Assembly (NCBI GenBank): GCA_022264855.1
Contig: JABYQU010000010.1
Span: 124,001 to 188,000 of the forward strand
Length of the DNA: 64,000 nucleotides
From: Lenzites betulinus
Lineage: Eukaryota; Basidiomycota; Agaricomycetes; Polyporales; Polyporaceae
Direction: 5' to 3'
Shown: one piece after another, positions 10,926 through 21,619 of the stretch
How positions within the stretch are numbered: the stretch's first letter is position 1
How the letters are laid out: every line of letters starts with the position of its first letter
The notes under the pieces: generated by a model
Seen by the model: the letters and a program-made list of their open reading frames with translations, nothing else
The model's database searches: none
What the model was told of the DNA's origin: nothing
Translations under genes and position numbers: made by a program

Positions 10926-13572
10926 ATGCCCCGCTTCTTGAACACATACACCGGCGAGTTTGTATGGATTCCCAATGTCGGCGCAACTCCCTATGTGATC
11001 CTGTCACACACCTGGCGCTCCACGGAAGAAGGTGGCGAGCAGACGTACGACGATATCGTGAAACTGCAAATCGAATGCCCGGTAGCGACTCCTCAGCCAT
11101 GGAACGTTAAACATCGACCACCGGTCAACGAGGCATTCTTCTCCAATCCTGCGCTCTCTGACAAGATCAGGCGAGCCTGCGAGGTCGCGCGCAAGGCTGG
11201 ACACCGACTCATCTGGATCGATTCGTGCTGCATCGACAAGCGCAGCAGCGCGGAGCTCTCGGAGACGATCAATTCGATGTATGTGCTGTACCGCGATGCG
11301 AACGTATGTTACGTCTACCTCGCCGACGTTCCTCACGGCGCAGACCCACGGGCTCATAGCTCTGATTTCTGGAAGAGCAAATGGCACAGGCGCGGCTGGA
11401 CGCTGCAGGAGCTCGTTGCGCCGGCGTGCGTCGTGTTCCTCACCCGCGACTGGACCTTCTTGGGTACGAAGTCGGGCCTGGCATGGACGCTCCAGGAGAT
11501 CACCAAGATAGATGCTGAGATCCTGCTGGCTTTGAAGCCTGTCAGCTCTGCCAGCGTGGCGAAGAGGATGTCCTGGGCGGCCGGGCGGGAGACGACGCGT
11601 GTGGAAGATCGGGCGTATTCGCTGCTCGGCATTTTCGGGGTGCACATGTCGCCGATCTACGGCGAGGGGACAAACGCATTCCTCCGTTTGCAGGAGGAGA
11701 TCATCAAGCATGTCCCAGATCAGAGCATCTTTGCATGGGGCAGGAACCTTACACTGCCGGGACCGAAACCTGTTCCCCCACCTACCGTCCCCCCGGGGAA
11801 GCTGAGCGACCCAGGACTACTTGCACCTTCTCCGGACGCTTTTGAAGGTTTCGAAGACGTCTCTCCCATCACAGCCTTCGAGTTTGCGAGGCTTATGGGC
11901 CGTCCCCGCAACACCGTCATGCCTCCGCTACACTGCGTCTTCACTCCTCAAGGTGCCCAAATAGAGCTCATCAACATGCCTTTTCTCTCCAACTTAAAAC
12001 GGCCAGCTCGTACTCTGCGTCATCTTCCTGAGATTATTTGCCCTGACTGCCAGAATATGATGGACAATAGTCCGTCACGAAGCCTTACATTTCTGCGCTG
12101 CACAGACGCAAATGGTAACCTGATCGCGCTCCCCCTACACTGCGCAGAAGAAAAGGTAGAGGTGGCAGAGAACGTCGCGATCGGCGGCGGCCCTAGCTGC
12201 GGTAAACGGGGGCATATCTTCCCCCGCGTTGTGCGCCTGTCCGCGGCCGTGTTGGACGACCTCGGTGTCACGCCAGCATGCGTCAAGCTGTTCATCCTGC
12301 GCCACTCTCAGGCGCCGTTCGAGCCCAAGGCGCAGAGGGGTGGCTTCTCGAAGGACCAGCACTACCATCCACTCTGGGACTTGTATGGAAGAAACATAGA
12401 ACCCGATATCTCGCTTGCGCCGAACTGCGAGGAGGAACTGGATGCGGTTGGCTTCGCGCTCACTCCGCCGCATCTCCAATGGCGTGAGGCCCTTGAGCAG
12501 GACCCAACGTCCCGCGAGCTTATTCTGACCACAACTCTGAACACGAACAGCTTGGAAGAGCCCACTCCCGACGACCATTATATGCATATCCCTTCCATTG
12601 CAATCGAACTTGTTATCCAGTCCGGGGAGCGAGATCAGCCCGTCGTCCACTTTTCTATTGATCGTCATCGCAAATCCTCCACATTCGAGTCGACGCACCC
12701 CTCGTCGACAGCACCCTACGGCCTTTCAACTGGACACCTCCAGGACGACAATCTAGGCTGCACACCTGTGACGCCTGATGATGGACGCCGCCGAAGCATT
12801 TCCCTCCCCATCCCTCGCTGGTCATTCTCCCACATGCTCGCTGAGGCCGAGTTTCAGATACACGATTGTACTGTCAATCCTGCCGGTGTCGATGGATCTA
12901 AGTTGGACTTCGTTCGGCTGCTACGGCTCAAGCTGGAGCGCTCCATGGAGGACGCATATGTAGAGGACTGTAGTTTTGATCTCGTGTTCTCTGTAGAGCT
13001 CTCCCAACCTTTCATCAGCAACACTATACCCAAGAAAACCGGATCGGCCTGTACACCCACTAGCTCGACGACATCACAGCAACTTCCCGACGCTCCACTT
13101 ACACAGGCCGACACAGAACCTGCCGTCATGCAGGACGATCCCTCTCCTGTGCCGGGGGACGCGCTGCGACCGCGTCACGATGCCATGCATGTGAGTCCTC
13201 TATCACTTGTTTAAATAGTCCGAGGGCATCCAACTTGCGTACGCTGAATAGGCATCTTCGGAACCCACTATGCCTCCCATCACGACGTCCGAGTATATGG
13301 GTATTAATGAAGAATACCCGCGACCCGGCACAGCGAGCGACGTACCTCTGACTGAACCCAGGCTCTCTCACTGCATACCGACCACCTCTGCTGGCCCCGA
13401 CCACTCCGCACCAGAAAGCTCGAATACTCCCTTCCCCGACCCAGGCGGCTCACGGCGTCATGGACGTGCGAGCTCCGTCTATCTAGCATGTCTCCGGCTT
13501 CTCCGCCGCGCGCCCCAACGGAGCCTTCTACAGCGTGGTGAAAATCCTCCTTTGTCCGAACGTCCACCGTAG
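10926..13572 (+). CDS. HET-domain (heterokaryon incompatibility-type) protein
   Basis: Exons 10926..13190 and 13252..13572 (861 aa), one phase-0 intron. The HET domain is complete and ordered: YVILSHTW (23-30), WIDSCCIDK (97-105), RGWTLQELVAP (156-166) and VEDRAYSLLGIFGV (226-239), followed by YGEG. These are the diagnostic HET blocks of fungal vegetative-incompatibility proteins, which trigger death or innate-type responses when partnered with NLR or allelic partners. Downstream (270-861) there is no WD40, NACHT or ankyrin repeat, only a divergent region and a Ser/Pro-rich C-terminus. Two CxxC pairs (CPDC at about 376-379; PSCGKRG near 423) could bind metal. It is the only HET gene here, and its partner, if any, is not in the window. 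Confidence 0.85.
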
Positions 13573-14456
13573 TCGAGCGGAATGTGTAGGCAATTTGACC
13601 TATGTTCTGGCAGAGCGGTGTATGCATAATCGTTCAGATGGTCGGGAGTTGCTCTCTCGAGGTACGCTCCCATCTCATCCTAGCCAACGCGGTATGTGAT
13701 AATATCATGCATACTGATATTAACAAAGTTCGTCGATATAAAGGCTTGCAGACAAATGTGCTAGTATAGTTGCTATGAATGTATCGAACGGGATCATGTC
13801 TGTATATCTAGTTTTGCACCACTCAAACGACTTCAATCCCCAGGGCCACCGTGACCGCGCAGAATCGGCGGTTGTCTCGAGAGAACGCTTGATGCATTGT
13901 AAACAGCGTTAAGCCGAAGACGATGTCGCCGCCATTGCACACACCCGAACCATTGTTGCACCACAGAACAGATACCGATATGCGCCATCCGCCCAGATCC
14001 CCGCAAGCGGGGTTGACCAGCTGTCGCATGCGCACAGTTTCAGGACAAAGACTCCGACGACTATTTGCGTCTCCCCGAGGCGCGTTCTCTGCGTGGATTA
14101 ACAGGTTGGGCGATGGTGAGCGCATGCGGCTTGTTGTATGCAGCTGCTGCAAGCACGACAGGGATAACATATGGTATGAACGCGTTGACGACGATATCTC
14201 GTCACGAGCGACTTAGCACTACCGGAGAGGTAAGTTCGGTGGTTCAAGGACGTATGGGACACCCATCAATGGCCTATGGTATGAGCGAGTTTTGCGGCGT
14301 GCAGTCGGAACTGCCACGAGGGCCGGGGTGCTCCTGGGCGATCTGGCAAGGGTATGTTTATTGATACATTATATCTATGATTTCCTGGTAGTACACAGAA
14401 CGCTTGGAGCATGTCAGCACAAATGCAAGGTACATTCTGATTGACTCACCCGCAGA
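13573..14456. other. Intergenic between the HET gene and SNF8
   Basis: About 0.9 kb between convergent genes. The frames present have no splice logic or recognisable motif. I see no repeat or RNA gene. Confidence 0.5.
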
Positions 14457-15212
14457 CTACTCGTCCCATCGCATGGCGGACGGGACCCAGTACGACACGC
14501 CATGCTGCTCGTCCTGCTCGTCCAACCAGCACAGACCGTCCCGCAAGAGCATGTTCGAGAGAGCCGCGCGCGCGCGGTCCTGCGTCCATCCCTTCCGTGA
14601 CATGAGCGCTGCCTCCGACACTCGCCCTCCGTCTTCCTGAGCGATCGCGAGCACGACGGCTTGGTCCGCGTCTAGCTCCTTCGGCACGCTTCGCACCATC
14701 TTCTTCCCTCCGCCGACGTCGATGACCTCGTAGCCCGCGTTGAGCGGCTTCAGCGTCTTGATGCTCCGCATCACGTCCTCCTCCGTAATCACGTCCCCGC
14801 CCACGCCCCGCAGCTTGCTCACCATCCTGATCAGCTCGCCCATCTCTATCAGGCCGCCGTTCCTCTCGCGCGTGCTAACGCAGACGTCGACGATCTGCAC
14901 GCCCAGCTCGTACTGCCAGTCGCCGAGGTTGAGCATCTCCGCCCACCAGCCACCTTTGCGCGGCCCGGCGAGAGGGTCCACCCCAATGGTGGTGCACATT
15001 TGCTGGAATGCATGTCGGAAGGAGGGCTCGTTGCGGATGCGGTCGCGGTGTGTGGAGGCGTAATGCGCGAGCGCGCTGCGGAACTGGGCGAGCTGGGCGT
15101 GGAGGAGGTCAACTTGGCCCTGCGAGATCTCGGATGATAATTCGGCAAAGGAACGCTTGGATTGTTGCTGTCGGTCAAAGGCTGCGATCCCGACGCCGCC
15201 AAGACGATGCAT
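14457..15212 (-). CDS. SNF8: ESCRT-II subunit Snf8/Vps22 (EAP30)
   Basis: A single exon of 251 aa. It starts MHRLGGVGIAAFDRQQQ, the conserved N-terminus of Vps22/EAP30 (yeast 233 aa, human 258 aa). The frame stays open upstream of 15212, but the start given fits family length. Later segments typical of the family include ELSSEISQGQVDLLHAQLAQF (helical hairpin), IGVDPLAGPRKGGWW, YELGVQIVDVC and C-terminal winged-helix segments with VMRSIKTLKPLNAGYEVI. Role from family knowledge: core of ESCRT-II on endosomes, sorting ubiquitinated cargo into multivesicular bodies. It is divergently transcribed from the HDAC gene across a shared promoter of about 400 nt. Confidence 0.9.
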   Translation of the reverse strand: MHRLGGVGIAAFDRQQQSKRSFAELSSEISQGQVDLLHAQLAQFRSALAHYASTHRDRIRNEPSFRHAFQQMCTTIGVDPLAGPRKGGWWAEMLNLGDWQYELGVQIVDVCVSTRERNGGLIEMGELIRMVSKLRGVGGDVITEEDVMRSIKTLKPLNAGYEVIDVGGGKKMVRSVPKELDADQAVVLAIAQEDGGRVSEAALMSRKGWTQDRARAALSNMLLRDGLCWLDEQDEQHGVSYWVPSAMRWDE

Positions 15213-15609
15213 TATGAGGAGGTGCTCGACTCGGACTGGGAGGACATGGACGTTAAGATCAAGCGCCAAGTTGCGCGCATGATAAGATTACTGACAGACG
15301 CCGGGATCACCGGACCGCGCCTGCCGCCACACGGGCCGGCAGGTGGGATCGAGATTTGATCGCGATCGGGCGGAGGAATTATGGGCGCCTAGTCGAGTGT
15401 CCTCCGCCACAACGTCTCTCCTGGATTTGTTCTTTCTCCTCCCTCCTCGTCGCCGTCGCACAGTCTCACAATAAGAGCCCTTGTATCATTACCAGTCCTT
15501 GCTGCACATAAACTCTCTGCTCTTGGATCTCATCTTCCCTATCGGAAAGAGACTTCGGAGGGCAACCTGAACATTCTGCAACCGAAGGAGAAGGGTGTGT
15601 ATCACAACG
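15213..15609. promoter_or_regulatory. Divergent promoter between SNF8 and the HDAC gene
   Basis: 397 nt separating two divergent housekeeping genes. It contains a CT-rich tract (about 15418-15460) on the HDAC side. No TATA box is evident. Confidence 0.5.
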
Positions 15610-17713
15610 ATGTCGAAGAGACGAGTCGCGTACTACTATGACCGTGAGTTACATATCAACATATGTCCACGAAGGGGGCTAATGACCTATATAACAATAG
15701 CGGACGTGGGTTCCTACACGTACGGCCTCACACACGCCATGAAGCCACAGCGCATGCGCATCACGCATGAGCTTGTCTCAGCATACGACATGTTGCCCAA
15801 GATGCATGTACTGGTGTGTACATTATCTATGTAGGACAATGGCAGAACCTGAGCTCAGGCTACAGCGGGCCAAACGCGCAACCGCGGAGACCATGACGCG
15901 TTTCCACACGGACGAATACATCGACTTCCTCTCTAAGGTCACTCCAGAGAACGCACGAAGACTCACATACCAAGGAACGCGTTTTCTTGTTGGCGACGAT
16001 AACCCCCCTTTTGAAGGTGTCTTTGAGTTCTCATCCATCTCTGCAGGCGGATCCATAGGTTCGTCCTTCCAAACATCACCGCGCGCGAGCAAGCGTTCCT
16101 AACCCACTCACTTGCTCAGCCGCCGCAACGCGTCTCATGGAAGGACAGGCTGACATAGCTATCAACTGGGCCGGCGGACTCCACCACGCGAAGAAGCGCG
16201 AGGCCTCGGGCTTCTGTTACATTAACGATATCGTCCTAGGCATCCTCGAGATGCTCCGCTACGCCCCCCGCGTGCTCTACATCGATATCGACTGCCACCA
16301 CGGCGACGGCGTCGAGGAGGCGTTCTATACCACCGACCGCGTCATGACCGCGTCTTTCCATAAGTTTGGCGAATTCTTCCCCGGCACCGGCCACCTCGAG
16401 GACAGAGGCCGCGGGCCGGGGCGTGGGTACGCGGTCAACGTCCCCCTCAAAGACGGCATCACCGACGAGTCGTATAAGAATATCTTTGAGCCAGTAAGTG
16501 TTCGCGCTCCACATCACGACGTGGCACTGCTCACGAACGCGCACGCAGGTCATAGACAAGATCCTCGAGGTTTACCGCCCGGACGGGATCGTGCTCCAAT
16601 GCGGCGCAGACTCGCTCTCGGGGGACAAGCTCGGTGGGCTAAACCTCACGATGCAAGGTCACGCGCGCTGCGTGCAGTACGTGCGCTCGAAGAATATTCC
16701 GCTCATGCTCCTCGGCGGCGGCGGGTACACCGTCAAGAACGTCGCGCGCGCGTGGACGTACGAGACCGCATGCGCGCTCGGCATCGAGCAGGACATCGAC
16801 CCGAACCTGCCGTGGAACGAGTACTTTGAGTGGTTCGGCCCGCGCTACCGGCTCGAGGTCCTGGAGAGCAACCTCGAAGACCTGAACGCGCGCGACAACT
16901 CGCTAGATAAAATCAGGCACGCGCATCCGTTATAGCCGTCTTACCGTTCTTGCTGACATTGTACACGGCCACACAGGGACAGCGTCTTGCAGCACCTCTC
17001 GGAGCTGCGGCCCGCGCCATCTGTGCAAATGCAAGATGTCCCCCGCGAAAACCTCGCGCACCACTTAGGCCTTCCAAACGTCCGCGGATACCGTCCAATC
17101 GACGACATGGACGAGCGGCTCGCGCGTACGTCTCGCACCTCCCTCGCACCACGCCTCCGGCTGACCACAGCACACAGAGCACGCGCGCTTCGTATACAAC
17201 CTCCAGAACGAGTCCGACGAGACCCACTCCGACTCCGAAGGCGACGGCGCAGACTCAGACGCGTCCTCCGCGCGCCCGACCGCGCGCGGCCGCCCCGCGC
17301 GCAAGACCCGCGGCAGCAAGAAGCGCATGAGCATCATCACCTCGCAGTACTTCGACGTCCCGCGCGCCCCGCCAGACCTCGACGATGGCGAGGCGGACGA
17401 CGGCGACGGCGGGTGCGGGCACGAGGCGTGGGCGAGCGCGCGCGCGGGCCTGCCGGCGGGGGCGACGCGCAAGCGGCGCTTCTTCCAGAGCGTGGCGGAG
17501 TGGGATCCCGTGAAGCGCGTCGTGACGGAGCGCGAGCGCGCGGGTGTGCGGGCGGGCGAGGAGGCGTTCATGGTGAACGGGGGGAAGCCGCGCGCGAGGG
17601 GCGGCGCGCGGGCGCGGACGAGGGGTGGGGGACGCTCGCGCGCGAGGGAGAAGGTGGATGAGGACATGGACGAGTTCGAGGCGGACGGGGACGTCGAGGA
17701 CGACGATGACTAG
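15610..17713 (+). CDS. RPD3: Class I (Rpd3-type) histone deacetylase
   Basis: Exons 15610..15643, 15701..15813, 15866..16058, 16120..16493, 16549..16916, 16977..17125, 17178..17713 (588 aa). All catalytic elements are present: GGLHHAKK (His135/136), [15 protein letters not shown] (Asp171, His173), CGADSLSGD and GGGGYT with the transition-state Tyr. FYTTDRVM and [10 protein letters not shown] favour Rpd3 over Hos2. It removes acetyl groups from histone tails in Sin3-type corepressor complexes (family knowledge). Intron 5 (16917-16976) appears to use a GC donor, restoring [10 protein letters not shown]; a GT donor 12 nt downstream would insert four residues. The usual GHPMKP loop reads THAMKP here. 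The C-terminal 180 residues are a low-complexity basic then acidic tail ending [11 protein letters not shown]. Confidence 0.9.
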
Positions 17714-17916
17714 CTGCGGGTCGCTGCACATGTTACTCAGACTGCTGCTCGTGTACATCTAGGCCGGATCTGTACTCTCTTGCTGTTCTGCTACCACTAT
17801 GTTGTCTGAATCAGTTTCCCTGGCATTAACAAACATTTTCCACGTCGACTACAATCGTCGCTACCAGTCCCCAGTAGATACAGAGATACAAGATTTTTCC
17901 CCAGACCCGCATACGT

Positions 17917-18682
17917 TCATCCCGTGAAGCGGTACACGCCCAGCCTCTGCACTCCACCACAAAACTCGAACCCCGCGTCCCCCGGGAGCGGGCACAGCGA
18001 ATTACACTCCGTCTCGTCCGCCTTCGGCGCCTCCGCCGCAGGGGCGCCGCTGCTGCACTGGCACACGCTTGCGTCCTCGACGCCCGCGAACGGGAAGCCC
18101 GCGCGCGAGCACGCCTGGAGGCACTGGTTCACGAAGTCGAGGTTCGACGCGAACGTGTTCGTCGTGACGCTCGCGAACGCGGGCGCGGTCGGCGTGTCCG
18201 TGATACAGCCCTCGTATGCCCAGCTGCCGGGGCGCAGGGCTGGGAAGCTATAGACCTGTCGCAGTTGCCCGCACATCAGCATGCGAGTCACCCATAAGAC
18301 CCCACACACGCGTTAGAAGGCGCACCTGGATGCGCCAAGCGCCGCCGCACGCAACGTTGGCGTCGCCCGTGCAGGCCATGTTGCAGTCCGTAGCGGGCGC
18401 GGGCACGAGCGCATCGACGAGCCCGGTCCCGCAGTGGCACTCGTCCGCGAACTCGACGCCGGCGTAGCCGAAGCCCTGCGCGGCGCACGACGTCACGCAC
18501 GCCGCGGGCGAGTTCGTCGTGACCTGCGTCGTGACGTCGTCCGCGAGGATGCGCGCGGGGTCGTCGACGGCGCACGCGGAGAGCGTCGTCCAGTTGAGCG
18601 GAATGTTCGCGGGGACGAAGGAGCGCGCGGCGTGCGCGAGGGAGAGCAGGATGAGGGCGGTGGTCGTCGTGCGGAAGGCCAT
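17917..18682 (-). CDS. Secreted protein with two WSC domains
   Basis: Two exons, 18326..18682 and 17917..18255 (231 aa), separated by a 70-nt phase-0 intron. The N-terminus has a hydrophobic signal peptide (MAFRTTTTALILLSLAHA). Two WSC modules follow, each with the ordered cysteines and the C..C.A.GF.YAGVE..CXC pattern: the first at about residues 33-118 (ACVTSCAAQGFGYAGVE, ECHCG, CGG), the second at about 127-231 (QACSRAGFPFAGVE, CQC, FCGG). No TM helix or GPI tail is seen, so it is predicted soluble and secreted or wall-associated. WSC domains bind wall polysaccharide in other fungi. The 203-nt gap to the HDAC gene (convergent) shows nothing further. Confidence 0.85.
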
Positions 18683-20236
18683 GGGGTCGACGCTGGCGTG
18701 TATGTGCCGATGGGTGGGCTTGGGGGATGCGTCGGGATAGGATCCGCCGTTATATGTCGGCCAGTGAGGTACGAGAACCGAGAACGATGATGTAGCAGCG
18801 AATAGCCGGTTTGCAAGTGGGACAGATCGGGCACGCGGTTTACAGGGATGTCGAGGGGGTTGCCTGGGGAAGCACGCCGCGCGCCCCTCGACATTTCTGG
18901 CGTGGACCACGCCGTGTAGCAGGAAGTTGCAAGAAGGGCACGGCGCAAAGGGGCCAGAGGCAAATCCCAGCCAAACACCGCAAAAGAGCCCGAGCGAGAT
19001 TACGCGAAGGGACGGGGACTGGGCCGGTGGAATGCCTGCGAGGTGCACGCAGCACGGTCGAAGCGCAAAGACAAGGCCGAGATGTTTGAGAGCCGCGTTG
19101 ACAGGCACGAGTGTCGGTGTCAGGGCGGGACTGTTGGGCACCGATGGCGGATGGCCCTGTCCCCCACATATTCGCCGACGCGTTTTCCGCTATTGGTACC
19201 TATGCCGGCCTATCGCCTACGAAGCCGAATGGTTGGAAGGCGGCAGGGAAGCTGAGAGATACGCTGGATGTCCGTACTGTAAGCGCTGCGGCGGATGCGC
19301 GGGAGGAGAGCTCATCAAGTAGGCCGCCGACATCGAGTGTGGTTCACGGTGCCTGGCCTTCCATATACCTGGAAGATTTTAGTCATGAACACTCAGAAAT
19401 CATCAGGGAACGCAACGCACACTGAGGACGTCTAGTAGTTTATGACAGTCATACTGACAACGAGCTAAAGCCCTGATTTGACGTCAACACTCGTCCAGGT
19501 GGTGTACAATTTTGTGATACCGGTATATGGCGCTAAAGCTTCAGAAATCTGGGAGTGTTACAACTGACCTTCCAGAACACATCAAGGCGGTTGAGGGTGA
19601 GCAATGTAAGGGGTAATGCTAGCGTAAGTCTATGATGGTCTCACGGAGCGCCCGACGAAGCCGGAGCTGACCTGCTGGCCCACATCGTGCAGTCTAGACA
19701 AGAATCTCCTGTGTTGTGTTCGTCAGATGAACGCACGAACGGTGTCTAGGAAAACATGTGTTGGCTTTGGAATGTCACTCACAGTAAAACAAGCCGAGCG
19801 TTGGCCAACGTGACGGCGCTGACGATAGACATGCACACAACGTGGGTGAGGCGTATCATGAAAAGTCATTGCTACATAGCGCGTACAAGCATGGGCTCAT
19901 AATACATCGCGGCATATCCATCCTGTCAGCCAACCACTCGCCCCAGACACAGCGAATACAGATGAAGTTGATGAGAAAGGAATAGTCAGGGCGTAGACAT
20001 CGCAGCACGAGCAGAAAACTGCATCAGCTCCCAATCGGCTCCCAGCCCTCTCCGAAGCCGTTGGTCCAAGCGTGCGGGGCTTCATGTTGTGCATTGCAGT
20101 CCACCCGCCGCGAGCTGCCCCACCCTGGCCATCCTCTCGTCTCCTGATCACCTGTCAAGCATAGGAAATGTGTTCGGGGTCGCTCCCAACGAACGGGGAA
20201 CGTCGAAAGTCGGTCACATAGGCACGCAAAGTGCAC
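18683..20236. other. Intergenic between the WSC gene and RPL10A
   Basis: 1.55 kb. A long open frame running upstream of the WSC start on the minus strand, and several short plus-strand frames, show no domain or splice conservation. No RNA gene is recognised. Possible intronic or intergenic snoRNAs, common near ribosomal protein genes, cannot be judged by eye. Confidence 0.45.
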
Positions 20237-21180
20237 CTAGTACAGACGAATGGGCTTGCCCATCGTCGTCTTGATGTGGAGCGACTTCACGTTCTGCCAG
20301 TTCTTCTTGAGCAGCGAGACGAGGAAGTTGATGCCTGCGAGACCTGGTTAGCAAGATTTCACAATGGACTAGCGACAGTACGCACTCAGCATGACGTTGG
20401 CAAGAACCTGGTCGTCGGTCATCTGGACATGGCCGACGGCGACACCCAAGCAGAGGACCTTCTTCAGCTGGAACTTGATCGTCGAGCGGACCTCGGTGAT
20501 CTTGTTGTTGAGGTCCTCAGCGTGAGAGACGGGGGTGGGGAACTTGCCAGCTACGCCAAGGTATTAGCAACCCGCGTAGTGCAACAATGCAGCTGAGCAT
20601 ACCCTTGGAGAGACCGGGGCCAAGCAGACGGGGGATCTGCTTGATGAGGGTCTCAGAGGCCAGGAAAGCGTCGTACTTCTTGGCGAGCTTCTTGACAAGC
20701 TTCTTGTTCTTGTTGAGCCTTGAAAACAAGTTCGGACCGTCAGTGAAGCCGAAGGAGTCGGTAGTGGGATGGCACACACTTCTTCAAGTCGTCAACGGAC
20801 ATGTACTCGAGGTCAATCTGCTTGGCGCGATCGATGTCGGCAGCATCGGCAAGAATGCAGATGGACATGCGCGGGCGGGGAACGTGGGGGAGCCTGCGCG
20901 AGGGACCTTGGAGTCAGCTCATGCCGCAAGACTGCGGCAGTCAAAGGTACACACTTGACGGTGCCAGAGAAACGCTTGTCGCGCTGGGGTCGTAGTTCTT
21001 GAGGCCGATCTGGAGTTCGACGGTCTCGACAAAGTTACGCCTCTTCTCGCCGGTCGCATCGACGAGAAGGTCCTTGATGGAGCCCCGCACGCTTGACACT
21101 GAGAGTTTGCTTGAACTGTGTGCACATAGTCAGGATGAGCCCTTACGCACAGTGCAGGCGGCGTGGAGAACGAACCTCAT
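20237..21180 (-). CDS. RPL10A: 60S ribosomal protein uL1 (RPL10A/RPL1), with apparent 1-nt frameshift
   Basis: Minus-strand exons: 21176..21180 (only 5 nt, ATG AG), 20955..21115, 20780..20893, 20603..20718, 20386..20550, 20237..20334. The spliced product would be about 219 aa, the normal uL1 length, from [19 protein letters not shown] to the conserved C-terminus MGKPIRLY. Conserved blocks include [45 protein letters not shown] and [19 protein letters not shown]. Exon 2 is 161 nt instead of the required 162: the GGGG run at 20986-20989 appears one base short, so the invariant [11 protein letters not shown] is out of frame. uL1 forms the L1 stalk of the large subunit and guides E-site tRNA release. 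The defect is most simply a sequencing or assembly error (see findings). Confidence 0.88.
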
Positions 21181-21619
21181 GCTTTTTGTTGGATGTCTTG
21201 AGGACTTGAGGGCTGTTTACGGTCGTCGATCACTCCGTCCTCGACGCTACTCAGAGATTTCTGTGCGGTGGCTGCCGTGGGAAAGAACTGTATAGCTGTG
21301 ACCGTGCGTGACTCGCTCGTCCGGGCCGATTCCTGTGCCCATGGGCGCCTGTTTCTTAGACTGTTCTTGCGCTGTCCTACGACGTCCGACAAACTGCCTG
21401 GAAGTACTGTGCTCGTGTTGTCTCTCTCGACACTGAACATACTAACACAGCTGATTTAATCTGTATGTGCTCCTACTGGGGATCTCTGGGACAATACCGC
21501 ACGACACGAGACATCAAGGGTCTTCATGTTCACGCCGTATATTATTCCACTTGTTACACCGAAGCTCTTCACGGCCTGAGTTTCTGACGGTGCGCATGTG
21601 TGATTCGTATCAATCTATA
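21181..21619. other. Intergenic between RPL10A and F-box protein 1
   Basis: 439 nt: RPL10A promoter on one side and the 3' flank of the F-box gene on the other. No clear element is seen. Confidence 0.5.

Noticed and set aside
13923..14216. Plus-strand open frame of 97 codons downstream of the HET gene
   Set aside because: No splice partners, no motif, no similarity to neighbours.
18683..19141. N-terminal extension of the WSC protein upstream to 19141
   Set aside because: The hydrophobic signal peptide begins at the Met at 18682; the upstream part shows no conservation.
20955..20993. Programmed ribosomal frameshifting in uL1
   Set aside because: No known precedent for this protein and no slippery heptamer with downstream structure was evident; a missing base in a G run is simpler.
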